Assembly (NCBI RefSeq): GCF_002291145.1
Contig: NZ_NTGE01000073.1
Location: 1 to 64,000, forward strand
DNA: 64,000 nt
Reading direction: 5' to 3'
Source: Streptomyces sp. SA15
GTDB taxonomy: Bacteria; Actinomycetota; Actinomycetes; Streptomycetales; Streptomycetaceae
Below the pieces are notes generated by a model. That model ran no database searches, had not been told where the DNA came from, and worked only from the letters and a program-made list of their open reading frames with translations. The first letter of the stretch is position 1; each line of letters begins with the position of its first letter. Of the stretch, positions 43,651-52,228 are shown in pieces. The translations under genes and the position numbers were made by a program.

Positions 43651-44507
43651 TGCAGCAGCAGCCTTTCGAGGGAGCGGACGACGAAGTCGGCCAGCAGGCC
43701 GAGGAAGGCGTAGACGATCAGGCAGACCACGATCACGTCGGTCCGCAGGAAGTCCCGCGCCTGGACCATGAGGAACCCGATGCCCGAGTCCGCGTTGACC
43801 TGCTCGGCGAAGACGAGCGCGAGCCAGGCGATGCCGAGGGAGTACCTGAGGCCGGTCATCGCCCCGGGCAGCGCACCCGGCAGGACGACGTGCCGTACCA
43901 GCCCCCACCGCGAGAGCCCGAGGGACTCCCCGGCCTCGATCAGCTGCGCGTCCACGCCGCGGATGCCGGCGTACACGTTGAGGTAGAGCGGGAAGGTCAC
44001 GCCGAGCGTGATGATGGCGACCTTGGGGGCCTCGCCGATGCCGAACCAGATGATGAACAGCGGGATGAGTCCCACGAAGGGCACGGTCCGCAGCATCTGG
44101 ACGGGGGCGTCCACGAGGTCCTCGCCGATCCGGAACAGGCCCGAGACGAGGGCGAGTCCGGTGCCGACGACGGTGCCGAGCAGCAGTCCGGCCGCCACGC
44201 GCTGCAACGAGGTGCCCATGGCGGAGGGCAGCGAACCGTCGACGATCAGATCCCGGCCGACCTCGGCGATCCGGCCCGGCGAGGCGAGCACGTCGGGGGT
44301 CAACACGCCGGTGCTGCTGAGGAGTTGCCACAACGCGAGCAGCAGGAGCGGGCCGGTGGTGCGGCGCAGCCAGCGGGGGACGCGGGTGCGGCGGGAGGAG
44401 GTGGGGAGGAGGGGTTCGAGGTCGGGTGCCGGCTGGGAGGCAGCAGACTTGGATATTTCCGAAATATCGGGTTCGGGAGAGCCGGGCGGGGCATGGCTGA
44501 TGCTCAT
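43623..44507 (-). CDS. ssuC: aliphatic sulfonate ABC transporter permease
   Basis: A 294-aa permease with six helices and the EAA loop region GVDAQLIEAGESLGLSRWGLVRHVVLPGALPGAMTGLRYSLG. VPFVGLIPLFIIWFGIGEAPKV is typical of the SsuC/TauC group. It has a roughly 45-residue cytoplasmic N-tail. It is the first structural gene of the operon, 132 bp downstream of the leader peptide; GGAG precedes the ATG. Confidence 0.93.
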   Translation of the reverse strand: MSISHAPPGSPEPDISEISKSAASQPAPDLEPLLPTSSRRTRVPRWLRRTTGPLLLLALWQLLSSTGVLTPDVLASPGRIAEVGRDLIVDGSLPSAMGTSLQRVAAGLLLGTVVGTGLALVSGLFRIGEDLVDAPVQMLRTVPFVGLIPLFIIWFGIGEAPKVAIITLGVTFPLYLNVYAGIRGVDAQLIEAGESLGLSRWGLVRHVVLPGALPGAMTGLRYSLGIAWLALVFAEQVNADSGIGFLMVQARDFLRTDVIVVCLIVYAFLGLLADFVVRSLERLLLQWRPTFTGR

Positions 44508-44639
44508 GAGTGCTCCACGGGGAGGAGAGCGGCCGGTGAGGAGACACGCCTGGGAGCGCCGACACGCCTCAGCTCAGGGATGAGTCAGGGACGTGCGGGT
44601 GTGACTGCGCGAATCAGGCGGGAGGAAAGTGAGAGGGCG

Positions 44640-44723
44640 TCAGCGGCCGCGACGACACGCGGCGGAGGCCACCCGCAGCAGGTCGATGTGACCGCGCGTG
44701 GTGAGCAGGGCTGAACGCAACAT
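44640..44723 (-). CDS. sulfur-operon leader peptide (27 aa, Cys-containing)
   Basis: A short frame upstream of ssuC encodes MLRSALLTTR, then GHIDLLRVASAAC, then RRGR and stop. The HIDLxRVAS...C pattern is the recurrent actinobacterial leader peptide found before cysteine and sulfur genes, where translation through the Cys codon is thought to report cysteine supply and control downstream expression. ATG at 44723; stop at 44642-44640; 132 bp before ssuC. No alternative annotation fits this reading frame as well. Confidence 0.85.
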   Translation of the reverse strand: MLRSALLTTRGHIDLLRVASAACRRGR

Positions 44724-44846
44724 GCGCCCGAACGTAGCCAGATGGCGCGGCCGAGGTCAATGGTGTCTCGCGGAGTGGAACTCTCGTATCAGGCCCCGGG
44801 CGGAGGGATCGCGTGTGGGCGCGGCGCGTGGGTGCAGGATGGAGGC

Positions 44847-45269
44847 ATGTCAGACGCTTTCACCACCCGAGTCCTGAACGTGGCCACCGGTTCCACGGAA
44901 CGCGTCGCCGACCTCACCGGCGACTGCGAGGCCTTCCTGCGGGAGATGGCCGCCGGCCGGGACGGCCTCCTGAACCTCTTTGTGCCGCATGCGACGGCCG
45001 GCATCGCGATCATCGAAACGGGCGCGGGCAGCGACGACGACCTCCTCGCCGCCCTGCACACCCTCCTCCCCGCCGACGACCGCTGGCAGCACCGGCACGG
45101 CAGTCCCGGCCACGGCCGCGACCACGTCCTCCCGGCGATCGTCCCGCCACACGCCACGCTTCCGGTCGTCGGCGGGAGGCTGGAGCTGGGGACGTGGCAG
45201 TCGGTGTGTCTCGTGGACACCAACAAGGACAACCCCGAGCGGAAGGTACGCCTCACCTTCCTAGGCTGA
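44847..45269 (+). CDS. YjbQ/UPF0047-family protein (secondary thiamine-phosphate synthase type)
   Basis: A 140-aa YjbQ protein. Signature text: GLLNLFVPHATAGIAIIETG, RWQHRHGSPGHGRDHVLPAIVPPHATLPVVGGRLELGTWQSVCLVD and a C-terminal VRLTFLG. The His/Glu cluster is the presumed metal site; some members have weak thiamine-phosphate synthase activity, but the true role is unclear. ATG 44847 has GGAGG directly upstream. Divergent from the sulfonate operon leader. Confidence 0.93.
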   Translation: MSDAFTTRVLNVATGSTERVADLTGDCEAFLREMAAGRDGLLNLFVPHATAGIAIIETGAGSDDDLLAALHTLLPADDRWQHRHGSPGHGRDHVLPAIVPPHATLPVVGGRLELGTWQSVCLVDTNKDNPERKVRLTFLG

Positions 45270-45275
45270 CCAGGA

Positions 45276-45757
45276 TCACCAGTTCTCGTGGTCCTCGATC
45301 AGGCGGACGACGAGTTGGTGCAGGGCTTGTGCCCGGCGGGGCGAGGTCGGGAGCGGCGTACCCGGTGGTCAGGTACCGGGGCGGCTCGGTCAAGCTCCGG
45401 CCGGCGACCGCGTCGGCCTGGACCAGGAGCGCTGGGTGACGGGCAGCGGAGTGTCCGTGACCTGGCGCTCAGGGTCCTCGGGAGTAGGTACACGTGCGCG
45501 TACCCTCACCGGATCCGGACGGCGTCGTGCCGTCCGCCGCCCGCGTCGCTGCTGGCCCGGTCGAACCCGAGCGTGTCCGGGGCGTCCCACAGCCACTACT
45601 GGCTGCCGAAGGTGTCCAGGAGGAAGCGCTCGCTTTCCGCCCGGTTCGCGTACGGCGCAAGGTGCACACCGGGGCTCGAGAAGTCGAAGTGCGGGGTGAC
45701 GCGCAGGGGTTCGCCCATCACCGTCGCGGTCCAGTCGTCGCCGAGGGTGATCCTCAT
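45276..45757 (-). pseudogene. decayed hypothetical gene (stops, internal deletion, frameshift)
   Basis: From ATG 45757 the frame reads MRITLGDDWTATVMGEPLRV, then FSSPGVHLAPYANRAESERFLLDTFGSQ, then hits a TAG, after which WLWDAPDTLGFDR continues in the same frame. Further on another frame gives SLTEPPRYLTTGYAAPDLAPPG and a third ends ALHQLVVRLIEDHENW-stop at 45276. These pieces look like the two ends of a Streptomyces protein that I recall as roughly 250 residues, with the middle lost, one nonsense codon and at least one frameshift. It lies downstream of the Rhs toxin/immunity pair. Confidence 0.6.
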
Positions 45758-46019
45758 ACCGTGCCGCCTCATCTGATCTGCTCTGCTCTGCCGGAGCCAT
45801 GTAGCCGTTCTTGCCCGGAATCCTGCCCTCCATGATGTCCTCGGGGGTAACCGGCACAACAGGTGGATGGAGTACGTCAGAACTGCCCCGCCAACACCCG
45901 GTCGAAGAGAGCGCCGAGTGCTCCTTGGACCCGTTCCCCGTTCGCCTGGGAAGCGCGTCGGGCCTCCCACCAAGTTTCAGCCAAGGCGTGCTGCCCACTG
46001 TGGGAAGGGGATGTGCTTC
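45758..46019 (-). other. region downstream of toxin/immunity pair, possible gene remnant
   Basis: A reverse frame contains LAETWWEARRASQANGERVQ then GALGALFDRVLAGQF and a stop at 45877, which has a natural protein-like composition but no start signal of its own. Another frame has EDIMEGRIPGKNGYMAPAEQ. These may be scraps of displaced toxin tips or immunity genes. I cannot name a family. Confidence 0.25.
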
Positions 46020-46382
46020 CTATTGGAAGAGGAGGCGGTCGCGTACCGAAATATGGGGTGTCACCTGGATTTCCATGGTCCCCGTGCACTCGCCCGTGTG
46101 GAAATCGATGGAAATGTGCTTGGTCGATTGACCTGAAGTGAAGGAAAGGCGCGTTGCGCTTTCACGGAAGAAATCCAGCATCTCGATTCCCCGATCGTTC
46201 ATCCAACGGATCCTCACCGACCTCGCCAGCGCATCGTAGGAAAAAATGAGAGATTGTCCCGAATTATCCTGCATGGTGAGGACCCGTGCGCCACTCTCGT
46301 CCGAATCCGGCCATTCGCCGATGGCCTCGTAGACCTCTTCGTCGTCGGGGGTGAGGAACTCTCGGTACACGTCCGCCTTCAC
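46020..46382 (-). CDS. putative immunity protein to the Rhs toxin
   Basis: A 120-aa acidic protein (EFLTPDDEEVYEAIGEWPDSDES, then MQDNSGQSLIFSYDALARSVRIRW). Its ATG overlaps the Rhs stop by 4 bp, so translation is coupled. It has no signal peptide and no recognised domain. Composition is clearly more AT-rich than the genes around it. Position immediately after a polymorphic toxin, small size and acidic charge argue for the cognate immunity protein; that is inference from context. Confidence 0.7.
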   Translation of the reverse strand: MKADVYREFLTPDDEEVYEAIGEWPDSDESGARVLTMQDNSGQSLIFSYDALARSVRIRWMNDRGIEMLDFFRESATRLSFTSGQSTKHISIDFHTGECTGTMEIQVTPHISVRDRLLFQ

Positions 46383-49300
46383 TTTCCACTGTACGGCGGC
46401 CAGTGGTCCAGACTGCCGTGAATGCTTACATTCGGGCCACTGCCGCGGAAGATGACTGTGGAGAGTCTATGCCCGCCGTCCGGCAGGATCTGCCAGGTGC
46501 TCTCGACACCAAGTGCTCCGTGCGGGCCGTAGAGGACAGATTCGGTCACGCCGAATTCACCGCTTCCGCCGGGCCACTCCTTGTTGAATGTGCGCCCGAA
46601 CGGTTGTTGGGCGCTATGAGCCAGATGATCGGTGACGTATTGCCGCATCTCTGGAGTGTCCGGTATGCCGATCCGGTGGAGTTGCAGTTCGTTCTGGAGC
46701 GCCCTCGGTGAGTTGTGCGAGTCCGGTTTGATGTCCTTGTTGAACAGGTAATCGAGCTTTCGGGGATCGATCTCCGCGTTTCCTCCCTTATCTTGATAGG
46801 GAGAAAGGCCAAGTGGGTCCGTCCAGGTGTGCGGATTGTGGACGTAGGCGGCCGGGTTGGGCGCGGGAGCGAGGCCGAGCGGATCCGGGGTGAGATAGCG
46901 GGCCGTGGCGGGGTCGTAGTGCCGGAAGAGGTTGTAGTGGAATCCGGTTTCGGGGTCGTGGTACTGGCCGGGAAAGCGGAGGGGCGTGTAGGCGGTGCTG
47001 CTCCGGTTCCAGGCGGTGGTGCCCCAGATGGTGGACCGGGTGCGCCAGGCGATGTCCCCGTTCTCGGCGACCAGTTCGGTCGGGGTGCCGACGAGGTCCG
47101 TGACGATGGCGAAGAAGCGGCGGTCGATCTCCCGCTGACCCGCGTCGCGGGCGAGGATGCGTTCGGTCTGCGAGAGGGGAGTCGAGCCGCGATGGTCCCA
47201 GGTGAGTGCGACGATGTTCGGCAGGTCATGGGAGACGGTCGTCTGTTCGCACAGGACCATGCCGTCCCAGGTGAAACGGGTTTCCTCCAGGACGGTTTCA
47301 CCGTCGTCCGCGAGACGCTGCTTGGCGATGCGGCGGCCCAGTGGGTCGTAACGGTACTTCCAGAGGGTGCCGTCCGGCGTGACGACCGAGGTGAGGCGGC
47401 TCTCGGAGTCCCATGCGTAACGCCAGGTCCGCGGCTTGCGCGACAGGCGGGTCCGCTGCCTGAGGACCACGCGCCCGAGACGGTCGTGTTCGAAGCGGCT
47501 GTCACCGGCACGGGTGATCGTGGTGCCGGTGTACGTGCGAGGGCCGGTTGCCTCGTGGCCCGGATGGGTTGAGGGCCAGGAGGCTTCGGTCTGATTGCCG
47601 ACGACGTCGTAGGCGTAGCGTTCGGTCCACCCGTGGGCGTTGACGGTGGTGACACGGCCGACGCTGTCGAGTTCGAACGACCGGGTGCCGGACAACTGAT
47701 CGATCACGGAGGTGAGGTGGCCGTCGGCACGGTAGGTGTACGTACGGCTGTTCAGGGCTTGTCCACCGGCCGTGAGGTGCTGGGCGGAAAGCCTGCCGAC
47801 TTCGTCCCGGACGGATGACAGAGTCATCGTGTCGCCGTAGGAACGGGACACTTCACGGGCAGCGGCGTCATGGGTGAAGTCGACCTGATGGCCGCTCGCG
47901 GCCATCAGGTCGAGGCGGCCTGCCACGTCATAGGCATACGTGGTGACATGGCCGGTCGGGGTCACCCGTCGAGTCCGGCGGCCGAGTGCGTCGTACATGT
48001 AGGTGATGGCGCGGCCGTCGACGAGTTCGGTCTTGAGCAGGCCGCGCCGGTCGTACTGGCGGATCAGGTCGCCGTTCGGGCCGGATGCCTGCAAGAGACG
48101 TCCCGATGCGTCGTACGCGTAGGTGGTGGTCCTACCTCCGGCGTCCTTCCTGATCATTCGGCCGAGCTGGTCGTGCTCCAGGGTGAGGACGCCGCCGAGG
48201 GCGTCGGTCCGGGACATCAATTGCCCTGCGGCATCGAGATGGTAGCTGAGGGTTCGGCCGTCGAAGTCGGTTTCCGATACAAGGCGGCTCGCCGGGTCGT
48301 ACTCGTAACTCCAGGTGAGGCCCTGAGGGTTCGTCACCCGGGTCAGGCGCAGGTCGGCATCGTGCTCGAATTCGTATCGGGAGCCGTCCGGTTGCGTGCG
48401 GGTGGCGAGGAGGTCGAAGTGGGTGTACTCGAAACGGGTCACTCCTCCGGCCGGGTCGGTGTGGGTGAGGCAGTTGCCCTCGCCGTCGTAGGTCCATGAC
48501 TCGGTGGCGCCGTCCGGGGCGGTTCGGCCAACGAGATTGCCGTCCGCGTCCCAGGTGAAGCGAGTGACTCCGCCGACCGGGTCGGTGATGTGTATGACTC
48601 TGCCGAGGGCGTCGCGTTCCAGTCGGGTGACTCCGCCGACCGGGTCGGTGACCTCCGCCGGCAGGCCCGCCGCGTCGCAGACCATCCGTGTCGTGGCGCC
48701 GAGGGCGTCGGTGACGGAGGCCAGGCGGCCGTGCTGGTCGTATCCGTAGCGCGTTGTGTGTCCGGCCGACTCGGTGACCGAGGTGCGGTTGCCGCGCTCG
48801 TCGTATGTGTAGGTCGTGCGGTGCCCGTCCGGACCGATCGCCTCCACCGGCAGGCCGAACGGGCCGCGCACGGTGCGCAGCACGCTCCCGTCGGGCCGAG
48901 TGGCGGACACCACTTGGCCCTCTTCGTCGTAGGCGTAGACGGTGCTGCGGCCCAATGGGTCAGTGCGGGTGAGGAGGTTGCCGTGGGTGTCGTAGGTGGA
49001 GCGGGTGGTGTGGCCGAGGGGGTCGGTGGTGGCGATCACCCGGCAGTGGTTGTCGATGACGTGGCGGGTGGTGTGTCCGCCGGCGGTGGTGAGGGTGGTG
49101 GTGCGGTGGCCGGTCTCGGCATCCGGTTCGGTGTAGGCCAGGGTGAGCTGGACGTGGCCGGCCTCGCCGCCCTCCGCCACGACGCGGTCGCGGTCGTCGT
49201 AGACGTAGTCGTAGCGGCTTCCGCCCGAGTCGATCCAGGCGATGACGCGGCGGCGGTCGTCGTAGACGAAGGCGGTGGTGGCGCCGGAGGGCTTGGTGAC

Positions 49301-51139
49301 GGCGGTGAGGTTGCCGTCCTCGTAGCCGTAGCTCATCAGGGGCAGGTCCGTGCCGCCCTCGCCCGCGCCGGCCAGGGACAGGGCGGTGACCAGGCCGTCG
49401 GTGACGGACAGCTTCACCTGGTGGCCCGCCGAGTGGACCAGGGCCAGCGGCAGGCCGTCCTCGCCGCGGTCGACGGTGATCGTGTGGCCGTTGCGTTCGG
49501 TGATGCCCGACAGCCAGGCGACGCCGTCGCCCCCCGGTTCGCTGCCGGACGGGGCGGTGAAGTGGAAGATCAGGCCGCTGTCGGGGTCGGTGACCGTGTA
49601 GTCGCCGTCGGCGTCGCGGGCCAGCAGGGTGCGGGCCCGGCCCGATTCCGGCGTGGTGGGCGCGCCGGGGACTGGGTGCGGGTACGTGATCAGGAGCCCG
49701 TCGGCGGTGACGTGGACGACGCCGACCGCGTCGACCTCAAGCCGCTCATCGACGGTGGACGACCAGGCGGGCCCCAGGAAGCGGCCGGCCGTACAGCCGG
49801 ACTCTGTGCGGCGAGTGAACGTCAGCGGCAGGATGCCGGGCAGTTCCAGGTCGGTCTGGGGCAGGAACATCCGCCCCGACGCGAGGTCCACCGGGTCGGT
49901 GCCGTCGGTGGTGCGTTCGCCGTCCGGTCGGTTGTGGGTGCCGTCCGGGGTGTCGTCGATCAGCTTGCGCGCCCGTGCCGCGTCGGCGGCCTCCTCGGCG
50001 ATGCGCACGCCCTTCACCGCGGCGCCGCCGCCACCGGTGGCGGCCGTCAGTGCGAGGTCGGGAATCAGCCGGCCGAAACCCTCGGCCGGGTCCTTCATGA
50101 AGTCCTTGACCATCTGGGTGCCGGTGCCGATGGGGTCGTTGGCGGCGACCACCAGACCCGCGGCCAGGCTGTTGAGGGACGTGGCGTACTCGGCCGGGTG
50201 CGTGAGGTTGTACGGGTCCATGGGGTTGACGCTGCGGACGAAGTTGAGGATCCCCGCGGTGCCCTTGATGATGCCGCCGCCGACGTGGTCGCCCATGATC
50301 TGCAGTTCCTGGAGCCCGTCGCTCAACTGGTCGGCGTACGACGGCTTCTGAGGGGCCATGTCGCGGGCAGCGCGGACCGCCGTGCGCGCGGTCTCCGCCG
50401 CCGTGTTCCGCTGCTTGCGGGCCTCGGCGAGGATGTCCTGGGCCTCCTGCATCAGCTTCTTGCCGGGGTCGTCGAACGTCGCCGCGGGCCTGGGAGGGAG
50501 CGAGGACGGGTTGCGCTTGTCGGCGGGCTGGGCGTTGTAGCGGTCGACGGCGGCGTTGTAGTCGTCGACCTTCTTGCGGTGGGCGTCGGCGGCGTCCTCG
50601 GACGCCTTGACACCCTCCTTCCACTTGTCTATCGCCGTCTGCGCCTGTCCCTGCGCCCAGGTGACGGTGCCGGTGAACGCGTCGAGCGCGCCGAGCGCCT
50701 TCGCGCAGGCATCGGCGGCGGCGTACCACTTGGGTGGCTGGGTGCTCACCGCGGTGCGCAGAGCGTCGGCCGTCTCGCCCTTGAGCCGGGAGGAGTCCAG
50801 GCCCTTGAGGCCGTCGCCGGCGTTGTCGAAGGCCGTCTGGAAGGCCCGGAGTTTCTGGGCGGTGGCGTCCAGCTTGCCCGGGCTGCCGTAGATCAGCTTG
50901 GTCTTGTCCTCGGTCTGCCCGAGGTCCATCTCGTCGACCTCGGCGCCCATCCGGTTGGCGACCGAACGGGACTGCTCGCGCACCCAGTCCGCACCGGACT
51001 CCCAGCCGACGTCCTCCAGCCGGTCGGCGGTCCAGTTCCCGGCGTCCTCGACGCGGTTGCCGGCCCACTCGACGCCGTCCTCGACCGCGTTCTCGACCGA
51101 GTCGGGCGTGATGTCACTGATGAAGTCGCCGATACCCAC
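46379..51139 (-). CDS. Rhs-family polymorphic toxin with T7SS-type N-terminus
   Basis: A 1586-aa toxin precursor. The N-terminal 300 residues are helical and match the putative type VII secretion signal region (DSVENAVEDGVEWAGNRVED, WAQGQAQTAIDKWKEGVKAS). DUF6531 begins near 405 (DPVDLASGRMFLPQTDLELPG). About 900 residues of RHS/YD repeats follow (for example THDAAAREV-type and RYDPLGRRIAKQRL). The Rhs core ends RFPGQYHDPETGFHYNLFRHYDPATARYLTPDPLGL near 1430. The last about 130 residues are the variable toxin tip (KLDYLFNKDIKPDSHNSPRA ... VLYGPHGALGVESTWQI), resembling DUF6883-like tips. GTG start at 51139; 2 bp after the preceding gene. Confidence 0.93.
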   Translation of the reverse strand: MGIGDFISDITPDSVENAVEDGVEWAGNRVEDAGNWTADRLEDVGWESGADWVREQSRSVANRMGAEVDEMDLGQTEDKTKLIYGSPGKLDATAQKLRAFQTAFDNAGDGLKGLDSSRLKGETADALRTAVSTQPPKWYAAADACAKALGALDAFTGTVTWAQGQAQTAIDKWKEGVKASEDAADAHRKKVDDYNAAVDRYNAQPADKRNPSSLPPRPAATFDDPGKKLMQEAQDILAEARKQRNTAAETARTAVRAARDMAPQKPSYADQLSDGLQELQIMGDHVGGGIIKGTAGILNFVRSVNPMDPYNLTHPAEYATSLNSLAAGLVVAANDPIGTGTQMVKDFMKDPAEGFGRLIPDLALTAATGGGGAAVKGVRIAEEAADAARARKLIDDTPDGTHNRPDGERTTDGTDPVDLASGRMFLPQTDLELPGILPLTFTRRTESGCTAGRFLGPAWSSTVDERLEVDAVGVVHVTADGLLITYPHPVPGAPTTPESGRARTLLARDADGDYTVTDPDSGLIFHFTAPSGSEPGGDGVAWLSGITERNGHTITVDRGEDGLPLALVHSAGHQVKLSVTDGLVTALSLAGAGEGGTDLPLMSYGYEDGNLTAVTKPSGATTAFVYDDRRRVIAWIDSGGSRYDYVYDDRDRVVAEGGEAGHVQLTLAYTEPDAETGHRTTTLTTAGGHTTRHVIDNHCRVIATTDPLGHTTRSTYDTHGNLLTRTDPLGRSTVYAYDEEGQVVSATRPDGSVLRTVRGPFGLPVEAIGPDGHRTTYTYDERGNRTSVTESAGHTTRYGYDQHGRLASVTDALGATTRMVCDAAGLPAEVTDPVGGVTRLERDALGRVIHITDPVGGVTRFTWDADGNLVGRTAPDGATESWTYDGEGNCLTHTDPAGGVTRFEYTHFDLLATRTQPDGSRYEFEHDADLRLTRVTNPQGLTWSYEYDPASRLVSETDFDGRTLSYHLDAAGQLMSRTDALGGVLTLEHDQLGRMIRKDAGGRTTTYAYDASGRLLQASGPNGDLIRQYDRRGLLKTELVDGRAITYMYDALGRRTRRVTPTGHVTTYAYDVAGRLDLMAASGHQVDFTHDAAAREVSRSYGDTMTLSSVRDEVGRLSAQHLTAGGQALNSRTYTYRADGHLTSVIDQLSGTRSFELDSVGRVTTVNAHGWTERYAYDVVGNQTEASWPSTHPGHEATGPRTYTGTTITRAGDSRFEHDRLGRVVLRQRTRLSRKPRTWRYAWDSESRLTSVVTPDGTLWKYRYDPLGRRIAKQRLADDGETVLEETRFTWDGMVLCEQTTVSHDLPNIVALTWDHRGSTPLSQTERILARDAGQREIDRRFFAIVTDLVGTPTELVAENGDIAWRTRSTIWGTTAWNRSSTAYTPLRFPGQYHDPETGFHYNLFRHYDPATARYLTPDPLGLAPAPNPAAYVHNPHTWTDPLGLSPYQDKGGNAEIDPRKLDYLFNKDIKPDSHNSPRALQNELQLHRIGIPDTPEMRQYVTDHLAHSAQQPFGRTFNKEWPGGSGEFGVTESVLYGPHGALGVESTWQILPDGGHRLSTVIFRGSGPNVSIHGSLDHWPPYSGK

Positions 51140-51141
51140 AG

Positions 51142-51798
51142 TCAGTTCCCCCCGGACTCACCCTGCTGCCGTGCCTGCTGGGCGCGCTCCTCCGCCGACG
51201 GGCCGAAGGTGTCGTCCAGCGCCTGGTTCCACTGGTCGTCGGAGATACCGAGCGTGTCCTTGAGTACCTCCGAGCGCTGGCCGCCCTGGCCCTCGGTGAG
51301 GACGGTGCGGCCGGTGTCCTTCCAGGTCTGCTCCATGTCCTGACCGGCCCGCTCGAACGACTCGGCGCTCCAGTCCGGGTTCAGGGCGTCCGGCGTGAAC
51401 ACCTCGCCCCAGTCCTGCTGGGTGATCTCCTCCTCGGTGGCGTGCGGGTTGCCGCCCATCACGGAGTTCACGCCCACCTTCAGTGAGCCCTCGACGTACT
51501 GGTCGTGCTCCCACTGGGTGCCCGCCGCCAGACCGAGGCGGTTCGCGAGCGCGCTGGCGTCGCTCACCAGGGCTCGCACCCCCCACTCCCAGCGCTCGCA
51601 GAAGTCCTCGAAGTCGACCGAGAGGCCGTGGTGCCCGGCCTCCATCCCGGTCATCGACAGCTCCGAGAAGCCCTTGCCCATCACCGAACCGGTGGCGCCG
51701 CCGAGTTCCCCGAGCTGGTCGATGGTCGCACCCACGCCCTGCGTGAACTTCGCGACAGACGCCTTGTCGAACTGCAGGTCGGCCCCGTCACCGCCCAT
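51142..51798 (-). CDS. helical WXG/ESX-like partner of the Rhs toxin
   Basis: A 218-aa soluble helical protein: FDKASVAKFTQGVGATIDQLGELGGATG, CERWEWGVRALVSDASALANRLG and a Gln/Glu-rich C-terminus (EERAQQARQQGESGGN). The N-terminal helical hairpin with a central Trp pair resembles WXG100-type or ESX-substrate chaperone proteins. Its start overlaps the upstream gene by 11 bp and its stop is 2 bp from the Rhs start, so the three are one operon. It is probably a targeting partner or chaperone for the toxin (inference). Confidence 0.78.
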   Translation of the reverse strand: MGGDGADLQFDKASVAKFTQGVGATIDQLGELGGATGSVMGKGFSELSMTGMEAGHHGLSVDFEDFCERWEWGVRALVSDASALANRLGLAAGTQWEHDQYVEGSLKVGVNSVMGGNPHATEEEITQQDWGEVFTPDALNPDWSAESFERAGQDMEQTWKDTGRTVLTEGQGGQRSEVLKDTLGISDDQWNQALDDTFGPSAEERAQQARQQGESGGN

Positions 51799-52228
51799 GG
51801 CCGCGCCCCTCCTGTGCCTCGCCGGAGTCGACGGCGACGCCGTCCGGAACGACGCCGACGACCGGCGGGAAGAACATCGACCCGTCCTCGGTGGCGATGT
51901 CGACGGCGAGGCCGGCGGGCTCGTCCAGGGACGGCACGACCTCGTCGACGATGCGGGCGCCCAGCAGCGCCGCGTAGTCCATGGGCTGGTCACCGGATGA
52001 GTGACGCAGGGCGAACCGGGCCAGCGCGGCCTCGTCGGTGAACCCGCAGATCCACCGCACCCCGCCCGACCGCGCCGACCAGAGGCCTCCGTCGGCCGTC
52101 GGCACCAGAAGGACCGAGCGCCGCATCTCACCGACCAGTGCGCGAGGGTCGCCGATTCCCCTTCTCCGCTCGGCTATTCGCTCGGCGAGCGCTGTCTTTG
52201 CCTGCTCCACGGGCCCCTCCCTCGTCAC
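51788..52228 (-). CDS. SseB-like protein, first gene of the Rhs operon
   Basis: A 146-aa protein with VLLVPTADGGLWSARSGGVRWICGFTDEAALARFALRH, the pattern of SseB N-terminal domains often encoded beside Streptomyces type VII-associated genes. It ends with an acidic tail (GVAVDSGEAQEGRGHG). ATG 52228 heads the operon. Function unknown. Confidence 0.72.
   Translation of the reverse strand: MTREGPVEQAKTALAERIAERRRGIGDPRALVGEMRRSVLLVPTADGGLWSARSGGVRWICGFTDEAALARFALRHSSGDQPMDYAALLGARIVDEVVPSLDEPAGLAVDIATEDGSMFFPPVVGVVPDGVAVDSGEAQEGRGHGR

Noticed and set aside
44510..44640. SAM riboswitch or other known sulfur riboswitch between the leader peptide and ssuC
   Set aside because: I could not find the conserved riboswitch core; the leader peptide explains the long 5' region better.
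45877..46089. Separate small gene downstream of the immunity protein
   Set aside because: It overlaps the immunity gene's 3' end in another frame and lacks a start signal; treated as a possible remnant.
48590..51343. A 917-codon plus-strand frame opposite the Rhs gene
   Set aside because: Its composition is a mirror of the Rhs coding frame (Gly/Val/Gln-rich shadow) and no family is recognisable.
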